This document shows, piece by piece, positions 1-12,914 of a stretch of 64,000 nucleotides of DNA (within the stretch, counting starts at the first letter, position 1; every line of letters begins with the position of its first letter). The DNA lies in NCBI GenBank assembly GCA_014925825.1, contig JACGCK010000005.1:310001-374000 (forward strand), in the 5' to 3' direction. The notes below the pieces were generated by a model. The model saw only the letters and a program-made list of their open reading frames with translations, made no database searches and was not told the DNA's origin. The position numbers and the translations under genes were made by a program. Source of the stretch: Pholiota molesta. Taxonomy: Eukaryota > Basidiomycota > Agaricomycetes > Agaricales > Strophariaceae.

Positions 1-1827
1 ATCGACTCGTCATGACGTTGCGCATCGGTTCATCCTCAGTGCCACTTTCGATGGTTCCTCTCGTATAAAGGTGGCTTATTTAGCTAAGAAGAAGGCATTA
101 CATCTTGTTGTCCTCGAAGGAACGGTGGAAGAGTCGCAAATTGGGCATGCAGCAGAATGGACCGAATCCCTAATGAAGGCTGTTTACGATGGTGAGTGGA
201 ACTCGAAGTGCAACTTGAAACATTCTTTCATTGAATAGCTTTCACTTAGACGCTGGTATCAAGCGCTCGCGTCATTTGATGGTATTTGTCAATCCATTTG
301 GAGGGAAAGTACGTTCCAACAGGCGGCATCTACTTCTTCGTCTCATGCCTGCGAATATTGTAGAAGAAAGCTGTCTCCATCTTTGTTGACAAGGTGGAAC
401 CTGTCCTGAAGATTGCGGGTTGTTCTCTGGAGATTTTGTGTACGTCACCTACTCCTTTCTATTTGCAATCCCGCTGAGCAGGCCCAAAATTAGACACAAC
501 CCATAGAGGACAAGCTCAGGAGTTAGCTAAAAGTTTACCCCTTCACTTCGATGCGATCCTCACTGTTTCTGGAGACGGATTGATTCATGAGATTTTGAAT
601 GGCTTCGCAGAGCATGCAGATGCAATGAAAGCATTCTCAACTCCTGTAGCGCCTATACCTACAGGGTCCGGTAACGGGCTATCTCTAAACCTTCTAGGAC
701 CTGAGGTGATATTTGAATCATTACCTGGACTATGTTTTTCTCTTACCTTCCAACATTGCCTACAGGAAGGCTTTGATGTCCTTGCGGCTGCTTTAAACGC
801 GATCAAAGGTGAGAAATATTCATCCTCTACTGAAGATGTGTTAATCTCCCCGTTTAGGACAGCCTATGAAAGTCGACCTCTTCTCTGTTACCCAGGGCGA
901 AAAGCGATCAGTATCATTCATGTCCCAGGCGCTTGGCTTGATGGCAGACGTAGACATAGGAACTGACCATCTCCGTTGGATGGGCGAAACACGGTTTATG
1001 TATGGGTTGCTCCGAGGGCGTAGGTTTCATCTGTCTCTTATTACAAGGTCTCTTAGCTGATCAATTTTGCCAGTTGTCAAGTATAAATCGTGTCCCATAC
1101 AGCTGTCTTACAAGGTAGCAGAAAAGGACAAACACAAGATGGCAGTGGAAGTTGCCTCCAGGAAGATTTCGGGATTTCCTTCCCCACCTCCTTCAGCAAC
1201 TAGTCAACGCAGCTTCAGCGATGCTGTTCCGCCGTCAAAATATCTTAAAGAAGATGAGGATGGTTGGACAACATTCCTTGACCCCATCTTGTATGTATAT
1301 GCAGGCAAAGGTCCTTACGTTTCCCGGTAAGATAGAGCGTTATAGTAAAAGTACTCCTTTCATTTTCATTTCTTTCTTACAGGGATTTCATGGCTTTCCC
1401 AGTTTCTTTGCCCGATGACGGACTCATTGACCTGGTTGTCATGACTAATGTCAGCTTTCCTTACCGCCTATGGTTATATTCTCTAACTTAACTTGAACAG
1501 GATTCAAGAGGGGATCTCATCGCAACTATGGATGGTGCACATGTAGGAAATGCGTATTGGCATCCGAAAGTGAGCCTTGTGAATTATATACGTCGTAAAG
1601 AAAACACTCATTGTAAATGCTATTAGTTACACTATGTGAAGGCACATAGTTATCGCGTTAAGCCATACCAAAAGAAGGGGCATTTAGCTATCGACGGGGA
1701 ACCTTACCCTTTCGAAGAATTCCAAGTTGAGGTTCTTCATGGTTCTGCCACGTTGCTCAGTCCCTATGGGCATTATGCAGCGCACTTTGAACCCCGGACG
1801 CCTCTTTCAGATACCCAGAATAGCTGA
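1..1827 (+). CDS. LCB4: Sphingoid long-chain base kinase (Lcb4/5, sphingosine kinase family), 5' partial
   Basis: Phosphorylates sphingoid long-chain bases (sphinganine, phytosphingosine) at C1, giving signalling lipids and feeding the LCB-phosphate lyase route; acts at internal membranes. The diacylglycerol-kinase-type catalytic domain shows VNPFGGK near 290-310, the nucleotide-binding SGDGLIHEILNG near 570-600 and PTGSGNG near 660. The C-terminal part shows the RVKPYQKKGHLAIDGE stretch typical of the family, and the stop is at 1825-1827. The frame is open to base 1 and no start is visible, so the N-terminus lies upstream of the window. At least seven short introns interrupt it; exon junctions were inferred from restored family peptides. 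No frame break was seen. The family is clear; Lcb4 and Lcb5 cannot be told apart here. Confidence 0.88.
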
Positions 1828-2225
1828 TTGTAAGCCTGCTGGAACGCGTTTTCAATGTTGTTTTCAATGTTGTACAAATGTTGTATGTTGTACTTAGCGT
1901 TATCCTATTTGCTATGCATCTCCATCTTCTCCATCTTGTTGCAGTGTTATCTATTAGAAATTTATGCTTGTACTTAGAGATCTGCGACTGGAATATACAT
2001 ACTTACTGGTCGTATCCACATTCTTGTGGCTGTGAATCATTTCAAGATAATTAGCTGCGCATGCGTGACTGATCGCCTTGCAAACGTATTACACTGTCAT
2101 CATAGTCTCTCACTTTGCTCTCACTACTCCTTATTGCCCACCAACGCTATACATCCCAGGGTCCATCTTTCTTTATCTTTCGGCAACACTACTCTGTCAG
2201 CGGCCCTCTCGAAGTTGCATCGAAG
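1828..2225. other. Intergenic: LCB kinase 3' end to HID1 5' end
   Basis: 398 bases without a supported gene. The first part is T-rich with TGTTGTA-type words and presumably holds the terminator of the lipid kinase; the rest must hold the HID1 promoter. I see no conserved peptide or repeat. Confidence 0.5.
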
Positions 2226-5200
2226 ATGTTTGCCAAGATACCACAACAATTTACTGCACCATTTGGGATCTTAGGGGACGAGGCGAAACTAGCCTTTCCG
2301 AGTTCACCAAACGGGATTTCTAAGTTGTCAAATGTCCGGGTATGTGTTCTGTATCTGTCTCCTGAATTTATGCTTACTCCATGCCAGAACATACCTGTGT
2401 CAGATACCTATTGGGAGCAAGTAAGCTTTCGATTCCCCCAAAAATCACGGCCAACGCGCTCAATCATTTGTTCCCTAGTATTTTACCCTGTTCGATTCAG
2501 CATCCGAAGTTTTCTCCCTTATAACTCCCCATCATGGTAAATAAAGTCTCTTTGCATACTTAGACGGACGCTAATCGACCATCTTGCATTAGTCCGGCGT
2601 GCTCTGATAGATGCACCTGAAAACGTTGTGACACTCATTCAAGTTGTTTCTTCACGGCTCTTCAAGTCCATTTCCGATCATACCTTTCCATCTGCACCGA
2701 ATAGCTCAGTTGCCGCTTATGCTTCGTCGTTTATCAAGTCGGCCACAGTATCGCAGGAGCAGAATGCCACGAAGGAAGTATTGAACTGCATACGCGTCCT
2801 TCAACGTGTCCTACCAGTCGTATTTGAGGTCGAAAGCGAATCAAATACATTTGAGCTAGATGTGATATGGAAAAGGGAAGAAGTAAAAGACGAAGCAGAA
2901 GGCCCTGATAGCCCTCAATTCGTCATTGAGGACGAGGAAGAAAGCGATCGGGATACAAACGCTCCTTCTACACCAGCAACCAAGGAGAAGACCAAATTAT
3001 TACCTTCTCTTGGAGAAAGGCTTTTTAGCGCTCTGACGGACCTCATGTTCTGTTGCGGCTTTACACTTCCAAAGAGTATCCAGTTGGACCATCATAAAAT
3101 CAACTATGTTATTTGGTATGTTTGGTTTTCTAAAGTTTCGCCGCTGAGCGGACCCAAGTTTATTGATCTGTGTTGACATCAGGGAGAAAGGCATTGGATC
3201 GGCCACTTCTCTGGGGAATACAACCTCGCACGATAGCAACAAAACCGAAGTTCTACGACTCCTCCTAGTGCTGTTGTCGAGACAGATCTATATTCCAGCA
3301 TCTTCTTTGTTCACAAATCCATCGCTTTTTAGCCTCCATGTTGTTCAGAAGGTGCCTCGACGTGATGTGCTCACTATCTTATGCTCACTTCTCAACACTG
3401 CTATGAACTCGAGCACAACGGACACTATTACTATTGGAACGATTGCAGGAAAGCTGCCATACAACCATCTGGTATTCAAAGGGGAAGACCCTCGGACGAC
3501 CCTCATCACGACATGTCTCCAACTGTTATGTGTTTTACTAGATTTTCAAAGTGGAACGGCACGCGACCATATAATAGATACCCAAAATACTTCTCCAACA
3601 GCTAAAACGAACACATTTAGGTATTTTATTATGAAGCTAGTAAGTGCTTGTCTATCTCTTTGGTTTAAATAACTTGTTGATTACCGATACTTAATAGCAT
3701 CGCACTCAAGACTTTGAGTATCTTTTCGACGGCGTCATGAATATTATGGAACAGCAAATAGCCACCATTAGAAACCTTTTGCCTGGTGCAAGGAAGTCTC
3801 TGCCTTATATGACCGAAGCCAGTGAGTATTTTGTTTCAAATTTCACGGAGAAAACTCGATTTCTGACCCGAGTAAACAGTTATCCTGTTCTGGAAGCTGA
3901 TCGAGTTGAATAAGGTATTTCATTCAATTTCCAGTTTCTGCCAGTCGCTAGTCGCTAAATTTAAACAGAAATTTTGTTCTTTTGTCCTTGAATCAGACCG
4001 ATCCATGGATTTCATTGCGTATCTTCTCTTTTACTGTGTAGAGATTAAGGACAAACCTCGTGAGTAATGATTATTGGTGCATGTATCCAGGATTGCTCAC
4101 ACCAGAACAGAACAGCATGGTGTTTGTCGGGCTATCTCTTATATAGTTCAAGCATTGTCAGCAGAAGCTACTTTCGGTTTGAATTTGAAGAATCCAATCA
4201 AAGTCCAAATACCTACAAAATGGGGCCCAGTCGATTCCGCTGCTGATTTCCTGATTCACGTGAGTCGTTTGTATCTCTCGTACTTGTATCTTGTTGACAG
4301 GCTGTAATATCTTAGGCTGTCTATGCAATAGTTGCAACCACTTCAGGAACTCTAATATCGCTGTATCCGGCCCTTATTATTGCACTATCAAATGCTGCCC
4401 CGTATTTCAAGCATATAGGGGTTTCTGCGTCTGCACGACTGATGCAGCTTTTCACTTCCTTTTCTAACCCTTTATTCCTGCTATCCGATGAGGGTCATCC
4501 CCGGCTCCTCTTCTTTATGTAAGCATATCATTCTTCAATTGGGGTTTATATCTCATAAAAATCAGGTTAGAGGTTTTCAGCTCAGTAATTCATCAAAATC
4601 TCGGGGAAAATCCTAATATCGCCTATGGTATCTTGCAATCACGAAAAATCTTTGAAGATTTGGGTACTTTTACGTTAGCTGGAGGTCTTCGCGAAGTCAA
4701 AAGAGCTCAATTGGCCAAAGAAGAGAGGGCAAGGAAACTAGCCAATTCTGATTCAAAAGGCAAAACCCCTGTTCATGATATAGAAATGGGAGATCCTGGT
4801 GCAGAAAAAGCAAGGCTTCTGGAAAGTGAAGGCGCTGCTCTCCGCGAATCTCAAGAACGAGAACAGAACTCTGGAGGTAGTCCTCATGGTTCGCAAGCAG
4901 ATGAACCCTTAACTCGTTCTCTTATGTCTCCGACCTCTGAGTTAGGACCTTCCGGGCTGGATTCATCTCCCTCGGAAAAGGCGCGAGGGAAAATGAGGGA
5001 AAGACGCTCACTGTCCATTGACGCCATCAACCAACTTGATCGCGTTCCGCTCACTATTGGCCGAAACGGGTTTGTGCCTACGCAAGAATGGGTACGCTTG
5101 AGTTTGCTCTTTATCAGACGTCCTTGTATTGAAACCTCATGTCATAACTTTTGTAGGTTACTTCTTGGCAGCAGGGGTTTGTTCATTTGACTTGACAACT

Positions 5201-5674
5201 GACACCCGTCCTAACTCATTTCCCCCTCAGACTACCTTTGGATACAGTCATGGTTTTTATTTCAGATACCATACAGAAAGTTGAGGACATGCAACGACAC
5301 AGGACAGTCCCGAGCGCCGAAGTGCTTAAGTTTCTATCCAATATCAATATTGACCATGTAATCCCTTCCAAGCCTCTTATCACGGCCAGACGCTTCATGG
5401 TATGTCCTTCTACATTCATTGATATAGCCAAAGCTTATCTAGATTGCAGTGGTCGGATGCTTCATTGGTTTGGCTCACATCCTTGATCTGGGGGGAGATT
5501 TATGTCCGTGGCATGACCCCACTTGCAATATGGAATGCCACCAATGTTCGCTTGTTCTTTGTGAAGCACACGCAAACTCCACAGCGTCAAATAACGGAAA
5601 CAGTTACCAATGTTGTCGGTGGCTTCTGGCGAAGGACGTCAGACACCAATCAATCTCGACAGCGTGCCGGTTGA
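2226..5674 (+). CDS. HID1: HID1 (high-temperature-induced dauer formation protein 1) family Golgi protein
   Basis: HID1/dymeclin-family proteins are peripheral, N-myristoylated Golgi proteins in animals and act in vesicle and secretory sorting. The ATG at 2226 precedes MFAKIPQQFTAPFG, after which EAKLAFPSS matches the family start. Splicing gives the ordered family landmarks: EVFSLITPHHVRRAL (about 2500-2610), LPYNHLVFKGED (about 3460), a long alpha-helical repeat region, GFVPTQEWV (about 5070) and the C-terminal LIWGEIYVRGM (about 5480). A polar, low-complexity linker rich in E, K and S occupies about 4690-5000, where human HID1 also has a variable linker. Roughly twelve short introns. The N-terminus begins MFAK, not MG, so the myristoylation site of animal HID1 is absent in this model. 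No frame break was found and the length is close to the family norm of about 800 residues. Confidence 0.87.
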
Positions 5675-6039
5675 TATAGTATTAGATATTGCATACTTAG
5701 TAGATTTTGTATAACACAATACGTACCGTATCATAATATAATACGACAAAGGAGTATTCCACGGAGTCAAACACCCAAAAATGGAACGAAGACAATTTTC
5801 ATTGGCTGAAGGTCACGTGTCAATCTGTTCTCACTTTGGCCGCAGTCTTCGCACCACGTCGCAACCGTGCACGGGCCACATTCCCTCTCTGTCCCTACCC
5901 CCGTTGCTCACCATTGTGAAAAGCGCACCCGCTCTTCTGTTTCAACTGGAGGACTCGGACACAATAGGTATGTACCACTCAATCTCTTCATGTCCTCACT
6001 TCTCACTGCTTTGCCATTGTCTTTGTTCAGTTACTTTTT
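5675..6039. other. Intergenic: HID1 3' flank to Helitron-associated repeats
   Basis: An AT-rich stretch at 5680-5755 probably ends HID1 transcription. The next 280 bases hold short ORFs in several frames that match nothing I recognise. The left border of the Helitron may lie in this segment, but I could not identify the 5' TC terminus. Confidence 0.4.
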
Positions 6040-6106
6040 GTGCCAGCATCGACTATGCGTCCGGCACTCTTCGCAACCTTCGACTTCGCGTCAGGCCGCC
6101 GTCGAG

Positions 6107-6272
6107 ACATCAGCTCGCCGTTGACTTCGCGTCTGCTCAACCCCACGGATAGGCATGACGCACGAACACTAGACCGCAACGGCACATTTGTCCGTTTTGG
6201 CCGCCGTTTGGCCGCCGTCGACACATTAGCTCAGCGTCGACTTTGCGTCAGGCTCTCGACATTGACGCTATG
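6107..6272 (+). repeat. Left copies of GTCGACATCAGCTCG-type repeat
   Basis: GC-rich imperfect repeats built on a phrase like ACATCAGCTCGCCGTTGAC plus TTCGCGTCAGGC occur near 6050-6130 and again, diverged, near 6215-6272. The 24-mer at 6107-6130 is found exactly at 14321-14344 beyond the Helitron genes. These could be subterminal repeats of the Helitron or a separate short repeat family flanking it. Confidence 0.6.
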
Positions 6273-6356
6273 CCTCCAACATACGTGAGTATCGTCCCTT
6301 TCTGGGATCACCGCGACGGCCACTGACTTCACTTCCCATCAGACAACCACATACTT

Positions 6357-6524
6357 CAGTGTAGAATGGGCTGGGTGCGCAGGTTTACCTGCTTAACCAT
6401 GCCTTCAACATTCTAAAGTACAGGACCACCTGCATCCCGCCAGTGTAGAATGGGCTGGGTGCGCAGGTTTACCTGCTTAACCATGCCTTCAACATTCTAA
6501 AGTACAGGACCACCTGCATCCCGC
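6357..6524 (+). repeat. Two perfect 84-bp tandem copies
   Basis: Bases 6357-6440 (starting CAGTGTAGAATGGG) are repeated without a mismatch at 6441-6524; divergence begins right after CCCGCC. The unit contains no useful ORF. Perfect identity points to a recent duplication or an active minisatellite in the 5' part of the Helitron. Confidence 0.92.
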
Positions 6525-7737
6525 CTGCCATTGTCATCTGTCTCTGCAACCACGTTGACGGCTGCACGAGCTGCTGCTTGGGAATGGTCTAGCGGCTGTG
6601 AATACCAACACACTCCTCTTGGCTCCGCCGGAGCTTGGAGTGTTGGGTTCGCGTCGTAACCATCTCCCATGGTGTCGTTGGGCCACCTCCCACCTTCTTC
6701 GACCACCTCCCGCCCAACTCGAGCAGCATTACCGCCATGCGATCTCCACGGCCGCATACAATGATAGTAACAACGAAAGTCTTCAATGTAGGCACATCGA
6801 TCACAGGTGCTAGCAACATCGCATGGTTCTTACACGCACAAACCTCAGAGCCACCGCAGCAGCGGGGAGGGTCTACGGGGAGGGTCTACCGGCTGCGACG
6901 TCCATTCACATTGGTGCGATTCCGCGTTGGTTCTATCTATCACGGCTCATACTGAAAAAAAAAAAAAAAAAATCTCAGCTATGCTTTACGAACAGCGAAA
7001 ATTACACCAAAAGACTTTCACCTTGCCAGCTAATTCTCACGCTCCCTGAGTGACTTTGCGACAGCTGGCCGTCGACTGGCGCAGAGTATTGCTGGACGCG
7101 AAGTCGACAGCAGTTACGACGCGAGGCCAACAAGACGGTGCCGAGAAGCATGCCCCCGAGGCCAAGCACCTCATGCAGGTCCTCCGCAGGCAGGAAGGAT
7201 GTGTAGATTGCCATGGAGGATACCAGGGGCAAGACTGGCCCGGACGAGGGCATTGGGACGGATGATGACCTTTACGAGTGTGTTGCTGACATTGGCCTGT
7301 GGGACCAGGGGGATTTATGTATAACTAATGTTACTTTCCTTCAAGCATTACTCTGATTTCAACATTGCCTTCGTATTCAATACCTTGCTGTTGACTTTCT
7401 ATCCATATCCATGCTATTGATTGAGTAGAAATAGAAAGTGGACTCTGGAGAGCTTCCTAATCAGGAATAAGATGTTTCAGTCAGCCAACAATAATGTGTA
7501 TGAGTGTGCCGGAATGTCTGGCTTCTCAACCTACACGTCTACCTTGCAGTTATAATTTCCTAGCGTCCTCGGTTTTCTTCCTTTTGGTTTTTGCTTTTAT
7601 CCCTTCCTTCCAAGTGTTCATGTCAAATACGATCGCTATTAGCTATTATGGAACAAAACTCTCCCCACAAATGACTCATTCTCTACCTACTCAATAAAAA
7701 TTTGACATATGCATTTCTTCAATACTTACCTTCACTT
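6525..7737. other. Non-coding 5' region of the Helitron
   Basis: No gene supported. It contains a run of 18 A at 6955-6972 and several short overlapping ORFs with low-complexity, GC-rich composition typical of chance frames. It may hold the promoter of the RepHel gene near 7650-7737. Confidence 0.45.
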
Positions 7738-10700
7738 ATGGACCCCTCCGCCCTAGGGCAAAATGCCATGGCCACTGCTATGGCAACTCAACGTTCATTG
7801 GACCGCATTGGACGGATTATCGAACTTCAAGAAGAAGACCTTCCTCGACGACGCGACCCTTATGTTCCGAGTCTGACAAGGGTACGTCCAACTTTTCCAT
7901 ACTGCGCATATAGACAACTTCACTAACTCTGGCTGCTTAGCCATTTCAAATATCTTCTACTGTTCCTCAGGATATGTCAAGAGCAGTTGAAAATGCCGGT
8001 CCTCGACCCCAGCATCTTACACCTGTATGTCTTCATAATCTTCACCATGCTACCATCTTCTAATATGTCGTTTGAAGCCAACCCCAGCTGTCTTTGTACC
8101 TGTAACGCATCCACAAGCAAGTCAGTCTGCCACACAGCATGCGAGGCTTAGCCAAGAACGACTGCTTTCTCAGGAACAAACCCGTCAATCCATACAATTA
8201 CCCGAGCCTCTCCGCCTTGACAGCAATATTAATGAATGATCACTTGGTCAGTTAAGATGCTGGGAGAGATACAGAGCCAATGCTACTACAAATCGTACTC
8301 GGCAGCATTCGCGAACTTCTTCAGATGTGTATATTCCGATGTGTATTGTGCTATTTGAATCCTAACCATGATCCATAATTATACAGAAGCTAATAACAAC
8401 AGACTGCACTCTATGAATAGACGACGCAACCTATTCCTTGCTGCACGACGCCCTTATCAAGAACCTCCTCATCGCCATGACTTGGGACGAATGAACGTAC
8501 CCTGCTCTTGCTGTGGTGCTCTGCATTGGATGGATGAAAGATTGTCCAATAGCTCAAAGCAGGCTCCGCATTTCGGAACCTGTTGCATGGATGGAAAAGT
8601 TCGCCTTCCTGCTCTTCAATCTCCCCTGAACCCCTCCGCCAACTACTTACTGGAGATGGGCCAAGGGCTAAGAAGTTCCGCGAAGAAATCTGGAAGTACA
8701 ATCGGCATTCGCTTTCACATCACTGGGTGTCCAAGAAGATTTCACAGTCAATGAAGGGCAACAGCGAGGCCCCCCGGTTTTCCGCATTTGCGGTGAACTC
8801 CGCCATCTCTCCGGTGCTTTAACGGTAGCAGGAGACACCCTACCTGCTCGACCACGCTACGCCCAAATTTACATTTACGAACCACTTGCGGCATTAGATG
8901 CCCGTATGGCCAATAACGCTGATCTCGATTGGGACACCATGCATGCACTGCAGGCTATGCTGAATGAACATCATCAATATGTCCATGTCTATCGTCAAGC
9001 ACATGAGATTCTCCAACAGTACGATCCGGAGAATGATGTTCAAATTCGCCTACGCTGCACTGCAGCTCTTGACCGACGTTGATACAATTTACCTGCAACA
9101 AATGAGGTAGCGGCTATTCTTCCCGACACCTCCGCCACACACCCTCGCGATATCATCCTTCGCCTTTGTTCAGGCCCCTTGCAGCGTATTAGCGATCTCC
9201 ATCCGGCTTACGCACCACTCCAATACCCACTCCTCTTTCCATATGGAGAGAATGGTTGGTGTCCAGAACTAACCCTGCAAGAGACTGCTGCACAAAGAGA
9301 GCAGCGACTTGGCCAAGAACATCATGGAGAACGGCAAGAAGAACGGGAAGGAGGAGATGTGGTTGACGATGAGCATGAATCAAGGCGACTAAGTCTAACA
9401 CGATATGTTGCCTTCAGAATCCACAACTGAGTGAATGAATTCAATTCCCTTCTTTGGGGTGGGCGTCTCTTTGCACGATATCTTGTGGACATGTTTGCTT
9501 CCGTCGACCAACAACGCTTAAGCTGGGTTGTGAATAACCAATCAACAATTCGCGCTGCAAGATTTAACAACTTGGAAGATGCCGCCGCTTTTGATGACAA
9601 TAACCTCGACCTCAATGACCTCGGACAGCGCGTTATTCTTCCTTCCTCGCACACTGGTGGCCCTCGCAATATGACACAAGGCTATCAAGACTCTATGGCA
9701 CTTGCACGCTATTTCCGCAAAGTTGACATCTTTCTCACAATGACAACAAACCCAGAGTGGCCCGAGATCGAATGCGAGCTTCTACCTGGACAGACGGCGT
9801 ATGATCGACCAGACTTGGTTGCCCGAGTATTTCAGCTGAAGAAGCGTGCACTGGTAGACTACATTTACAAACATGGCATTTTTGGCCATGCAGTCGCCTA
9901 CGTGTACACTATCGAATTTCAAAAACGTGGTCTTCCCCATTGCCACTGTCTTATTTTCCTGAAAGAACCACATAAGCTCCTGACTGCGGCTGATATTGAT
10001 TCCTGCATCAGTGCTGAGTGGCCTGATCCGGACACGCAACCTCTTCTTTTCGAAACTGTGAAGGCATATATGGTACATGGCCCATGTGGTGCAGACAACC
10101 CGAATGCTCCATGCATGATTAATGGCAAATGTAGCAAAGGCTATCCTAAGGACTGGCAAGAGTTTACAACAATGGATGGTCATGGCTACCCCCTTTATCG
10201 ACGAAGAAACGATGGAAGGTCTTATGAAGTACGAGGGAAAATGGTTGACAACAGAGACATTGTACCATATTCACCTTTTCTTTGCGCTGAATTCAACTGC
10301 CACATAAACGTTGAATGTGCCAATTCACTAGGTATTTATGAATTCCTTTCATATTTAGCTTTTCAATCAGGCTCTCATTTGCGCACTCTCCAGGCACCTT
10401 CAAATATCTCTTCAAATACATTCAAAAAGGCCCCGACCGTGCATCTCTGCAAGTAAACATCAAAGATGAAGTGCAGTGCTTCAAAGATGGGCGCTACATT
10501 TCTGCCCCTGATGCCGCATGGCGAATTTTCCACTACGAACTCCGCGAACAAGTCCCAAATGTCATTCGGCTCCAGGTTCATCTTCCAAATCACCATATGG
10601 TGGTATTTAACCCTAACGATGACATTAATGCCATCCTACGATGTGGTGCCCACCAGCGAACATCTTTAACTGCTTTCTTTGAAGCGAATGCCGATCCTGG

Positions 10701-12747
10701 TCCTTTGGGAGAGGAAGCTCGCAAATACACTTACCAAGAGTTTCCTCAACACTTCGTCTTTGACCGCCATACCAAGAAGTGGAAATTGCGACAGCGCGGA
10801 TTTGCTCTTGGCCGCATGTATTTCATTAAGCCAACTGCTGGCGAACAGTTTTACTTGCGCACTCTGCTCACGGTTGTGAGAGGGCCAAAATCATTCGAAG
10901 ATGTTCGACGTGTTCCTGGCCATGCAGATCCTTTCCCAACATATTATGCTGCCTGTCTAGCCCGTGGTCTGTTGGAGGATGATGGTGAATGGCGTATATG
11001 CCTTCAAGAAGCCTGTGAAATGCAAACTGGCACCCGACTGCGGAACCTTTTCGCCACTCTTCTTCTTTTTGCAGGTCCCGCAAAGCCAGATGAACTCTGG
11101 AATGAATTTCGGCCCCATATCTGTGATGACCTTGCACACCGTCTGCGTGCAATGGGCATCGAGAATCCTCAGCCAGACGACATCTACGATTATGGATTAT
11201 TTTTGCTCGACAAGATTCTCGGAGATTCCGGACATTCATTAGCCAACTTCCCTGCTATGCCTCGACCCATCCATGATTGGGCTGCTCTCACTATCAATCC
11301 CTTGATTGCAGAACAACTGAATTACAATCGTGATGTTGAACGAGAGGATCTCAACTCACGACTCCCGAATCTCAATGACGATCAGCGTGTTGTATACTCC
11401 AGAGTTGTTGATGCTATTGACACAAACGAATCAAAGGTCTTCTTCCTCAGTGGGTCTGGAGGAACAGGGAAGACATACGTCTACAACACCATATCTGCAA
11501 AACTCCGCAGTGAAGGAGATATTATCCTTTGTGTTTCATCTTCTGGTATTTCTGCCTTGCTTATGCGTGGTGGCCAAACTGCACATTCCATGTTCAAAAT
11601 TCCCATCGACACTCTAGCAGAAGGCTCGATATGTGCGATTTCTAAGAACAGTCAACGTGCCGAACTGTTACGAGCTGCAAAGGCCATCATCTGGGACGAG
11701 GTCGGAGCGCAGCACCGTCATGCTATAGAAGCTGTTGATTTGATGCTCAGTGACATTCGTGGCAACAACCGTCCCTTTGGTGGTCTTATCGTTCTCCTTG
11801 GGGGTGATTTCCTACAAACACTTCCAGTCGTCACCAATGGAAATCGTGAAGATGCCGTCAATGCTACCATTCAGCGCTCCTGCCTTTGGGATGACATTGA
11901 AGTTCTACACCTCCATCAAAATATGCGACTACAGCGAAGTGCGGCTGATACCCGTGAATTTGCGCAATGGCTGCTAGATATTGGTCATGGCCGTAATATG
12001 GTCAGTAGCAGGCTCAGCGACTCGCAAGTCCTCCTTCCAAACCATATGATAGTCAATGACATGAATGCACTCATAGACTCAATTTATCCTGCAATCGATT
12101 CAACACCCCCACCACCTCCAGATTACTTTATGAACCGACTGATTCTTGCTCCAAGAAACACAGATGTTTCCCAACTGAACGAGAACATTCTGGATCGCAT
12201 GACTGGTGACATTCATCAGTATATCAGTGCAGATGAAGTACTTCATGAGCCCGGCGCTGATCCAGTGGACAACCACCATGTCCCTGTTGAGTTTTTACGC
12301 ACACAAAATAGCTCCAGTCTTCCACCCGGAGAGCTGAATTTGAAGATCGGCTGTCCCATTATCCTACTGCGCAACTTATCACCATCTACTGGACTCTGCA
12401 ACGGAACCCGGATGATTGTCACCCGCATGCGAGACAGAGTTTTGGAGGTACAGCTCCTTGGGGGCGAACACCATGGAGAAATCGCAATGATTCCTAGAAT
12501 CACTCTTACTCCCTCTCAAACCTCTCCCGATGTTACCTTCCGCTTTAAACGTCGCCAATTTCCTGTACGACTGGCTTTTGCTCTCTCCATCAACAAAGCA
12601 CAAGGACAATCAGTCAAATATGTTGGCCTTGATCTACGTGTTCCCGTATTTACACACGGACAACTTTATGTAGCTCTTTCACGAGCTACATCAAGCCAAA
12701 ACATCAAATACTTCTGCCTGAAAACCAAGAGACTCCAAATCCAATGA
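7738..12747 (+). pseudogene. Helitron Rep-helicase (RepHel), N-terminus broken, Rep core and helicase intact
   Basis: Rolling-circle transposase. From the ATG at 7738 an N-terminal region leads to a Cys-rich motif (CSCCGALHW, about 8505). The Rep domain shows FLTMTTNPEWPEI (about 9730) and the HUH motif LPHCHCLIFL (about 9935). The two-tyrosine motif KYLFKYIQKGPDR (about 10400) appears only after removing a 62-nt GT-AG intron at 10332-10393. A Pif1-like SF1B helicase follows: Walker A SGSGGTGKT (about 11450), Walker B IIWDE (about 11690), GGDFLQTLPVV (about 11800) and a C-terminal SINKAQGQS...LYVALSRA ending at 12747. Defects: two apparent one-base losses (in CCCC at 8623-8626 and at 8700-8703) and two in-frame TGA codons (9080-9082, 9428-9430). 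From 9431 the product would read through without a stop once spliced. The breaks may be real decay or partly sequencing error. Confidence 0.9.
12498..12553 (+). repeat. Source of 56-bp copied helicase fragment
   Basis: Codes for a stretch just before helicase motif VI. The 56 bases (starting AATCACTCTTACTCCC, ending TTTAAACGTC) recur exactly at 14408-14463, with both flanking bases different. Confidence 0.93.
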
Positions 12748-12914
12748 CATCCAACATAGTATACGAAGAGGTTATTCTAAACTAGAACACATGTGTATAT
12801 TATACATCGTATTTTATCTACGTGTACTAGCCCTATTAATAATTTTGCCCACCCCGGCCACCGATTATTAAATCTGATTTGTCCCATCTCAGACATTTCA
12901 TCGCATCTTCAACC
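12748..12914. promoter_or_regulatory. Spacer between RepHel and accessory gene
   Basis: 167 AT-rich bases contain the RepHel 3' end and presumably the promoter of the next gene. CTAG occurs at 12782-12785 and again near 12826, so the RepHel unit could end here if the Helitron is shorter than I propose, but I see no strong GC hairpin just before either. Confidence 0.35.

Noticed and set aside
6807..7265. Small plus-strand genes around the 18-A run
   Set aside because: Frames translate the A run or GC-rich repeats; no conserved peptide, start context or splice support.
10385..10470. Programmed frameshift between Rep and helicase
   Set aside because: A normal 62-nt GT-AG intron explains the frame change and restores the two-tyrosine motif.
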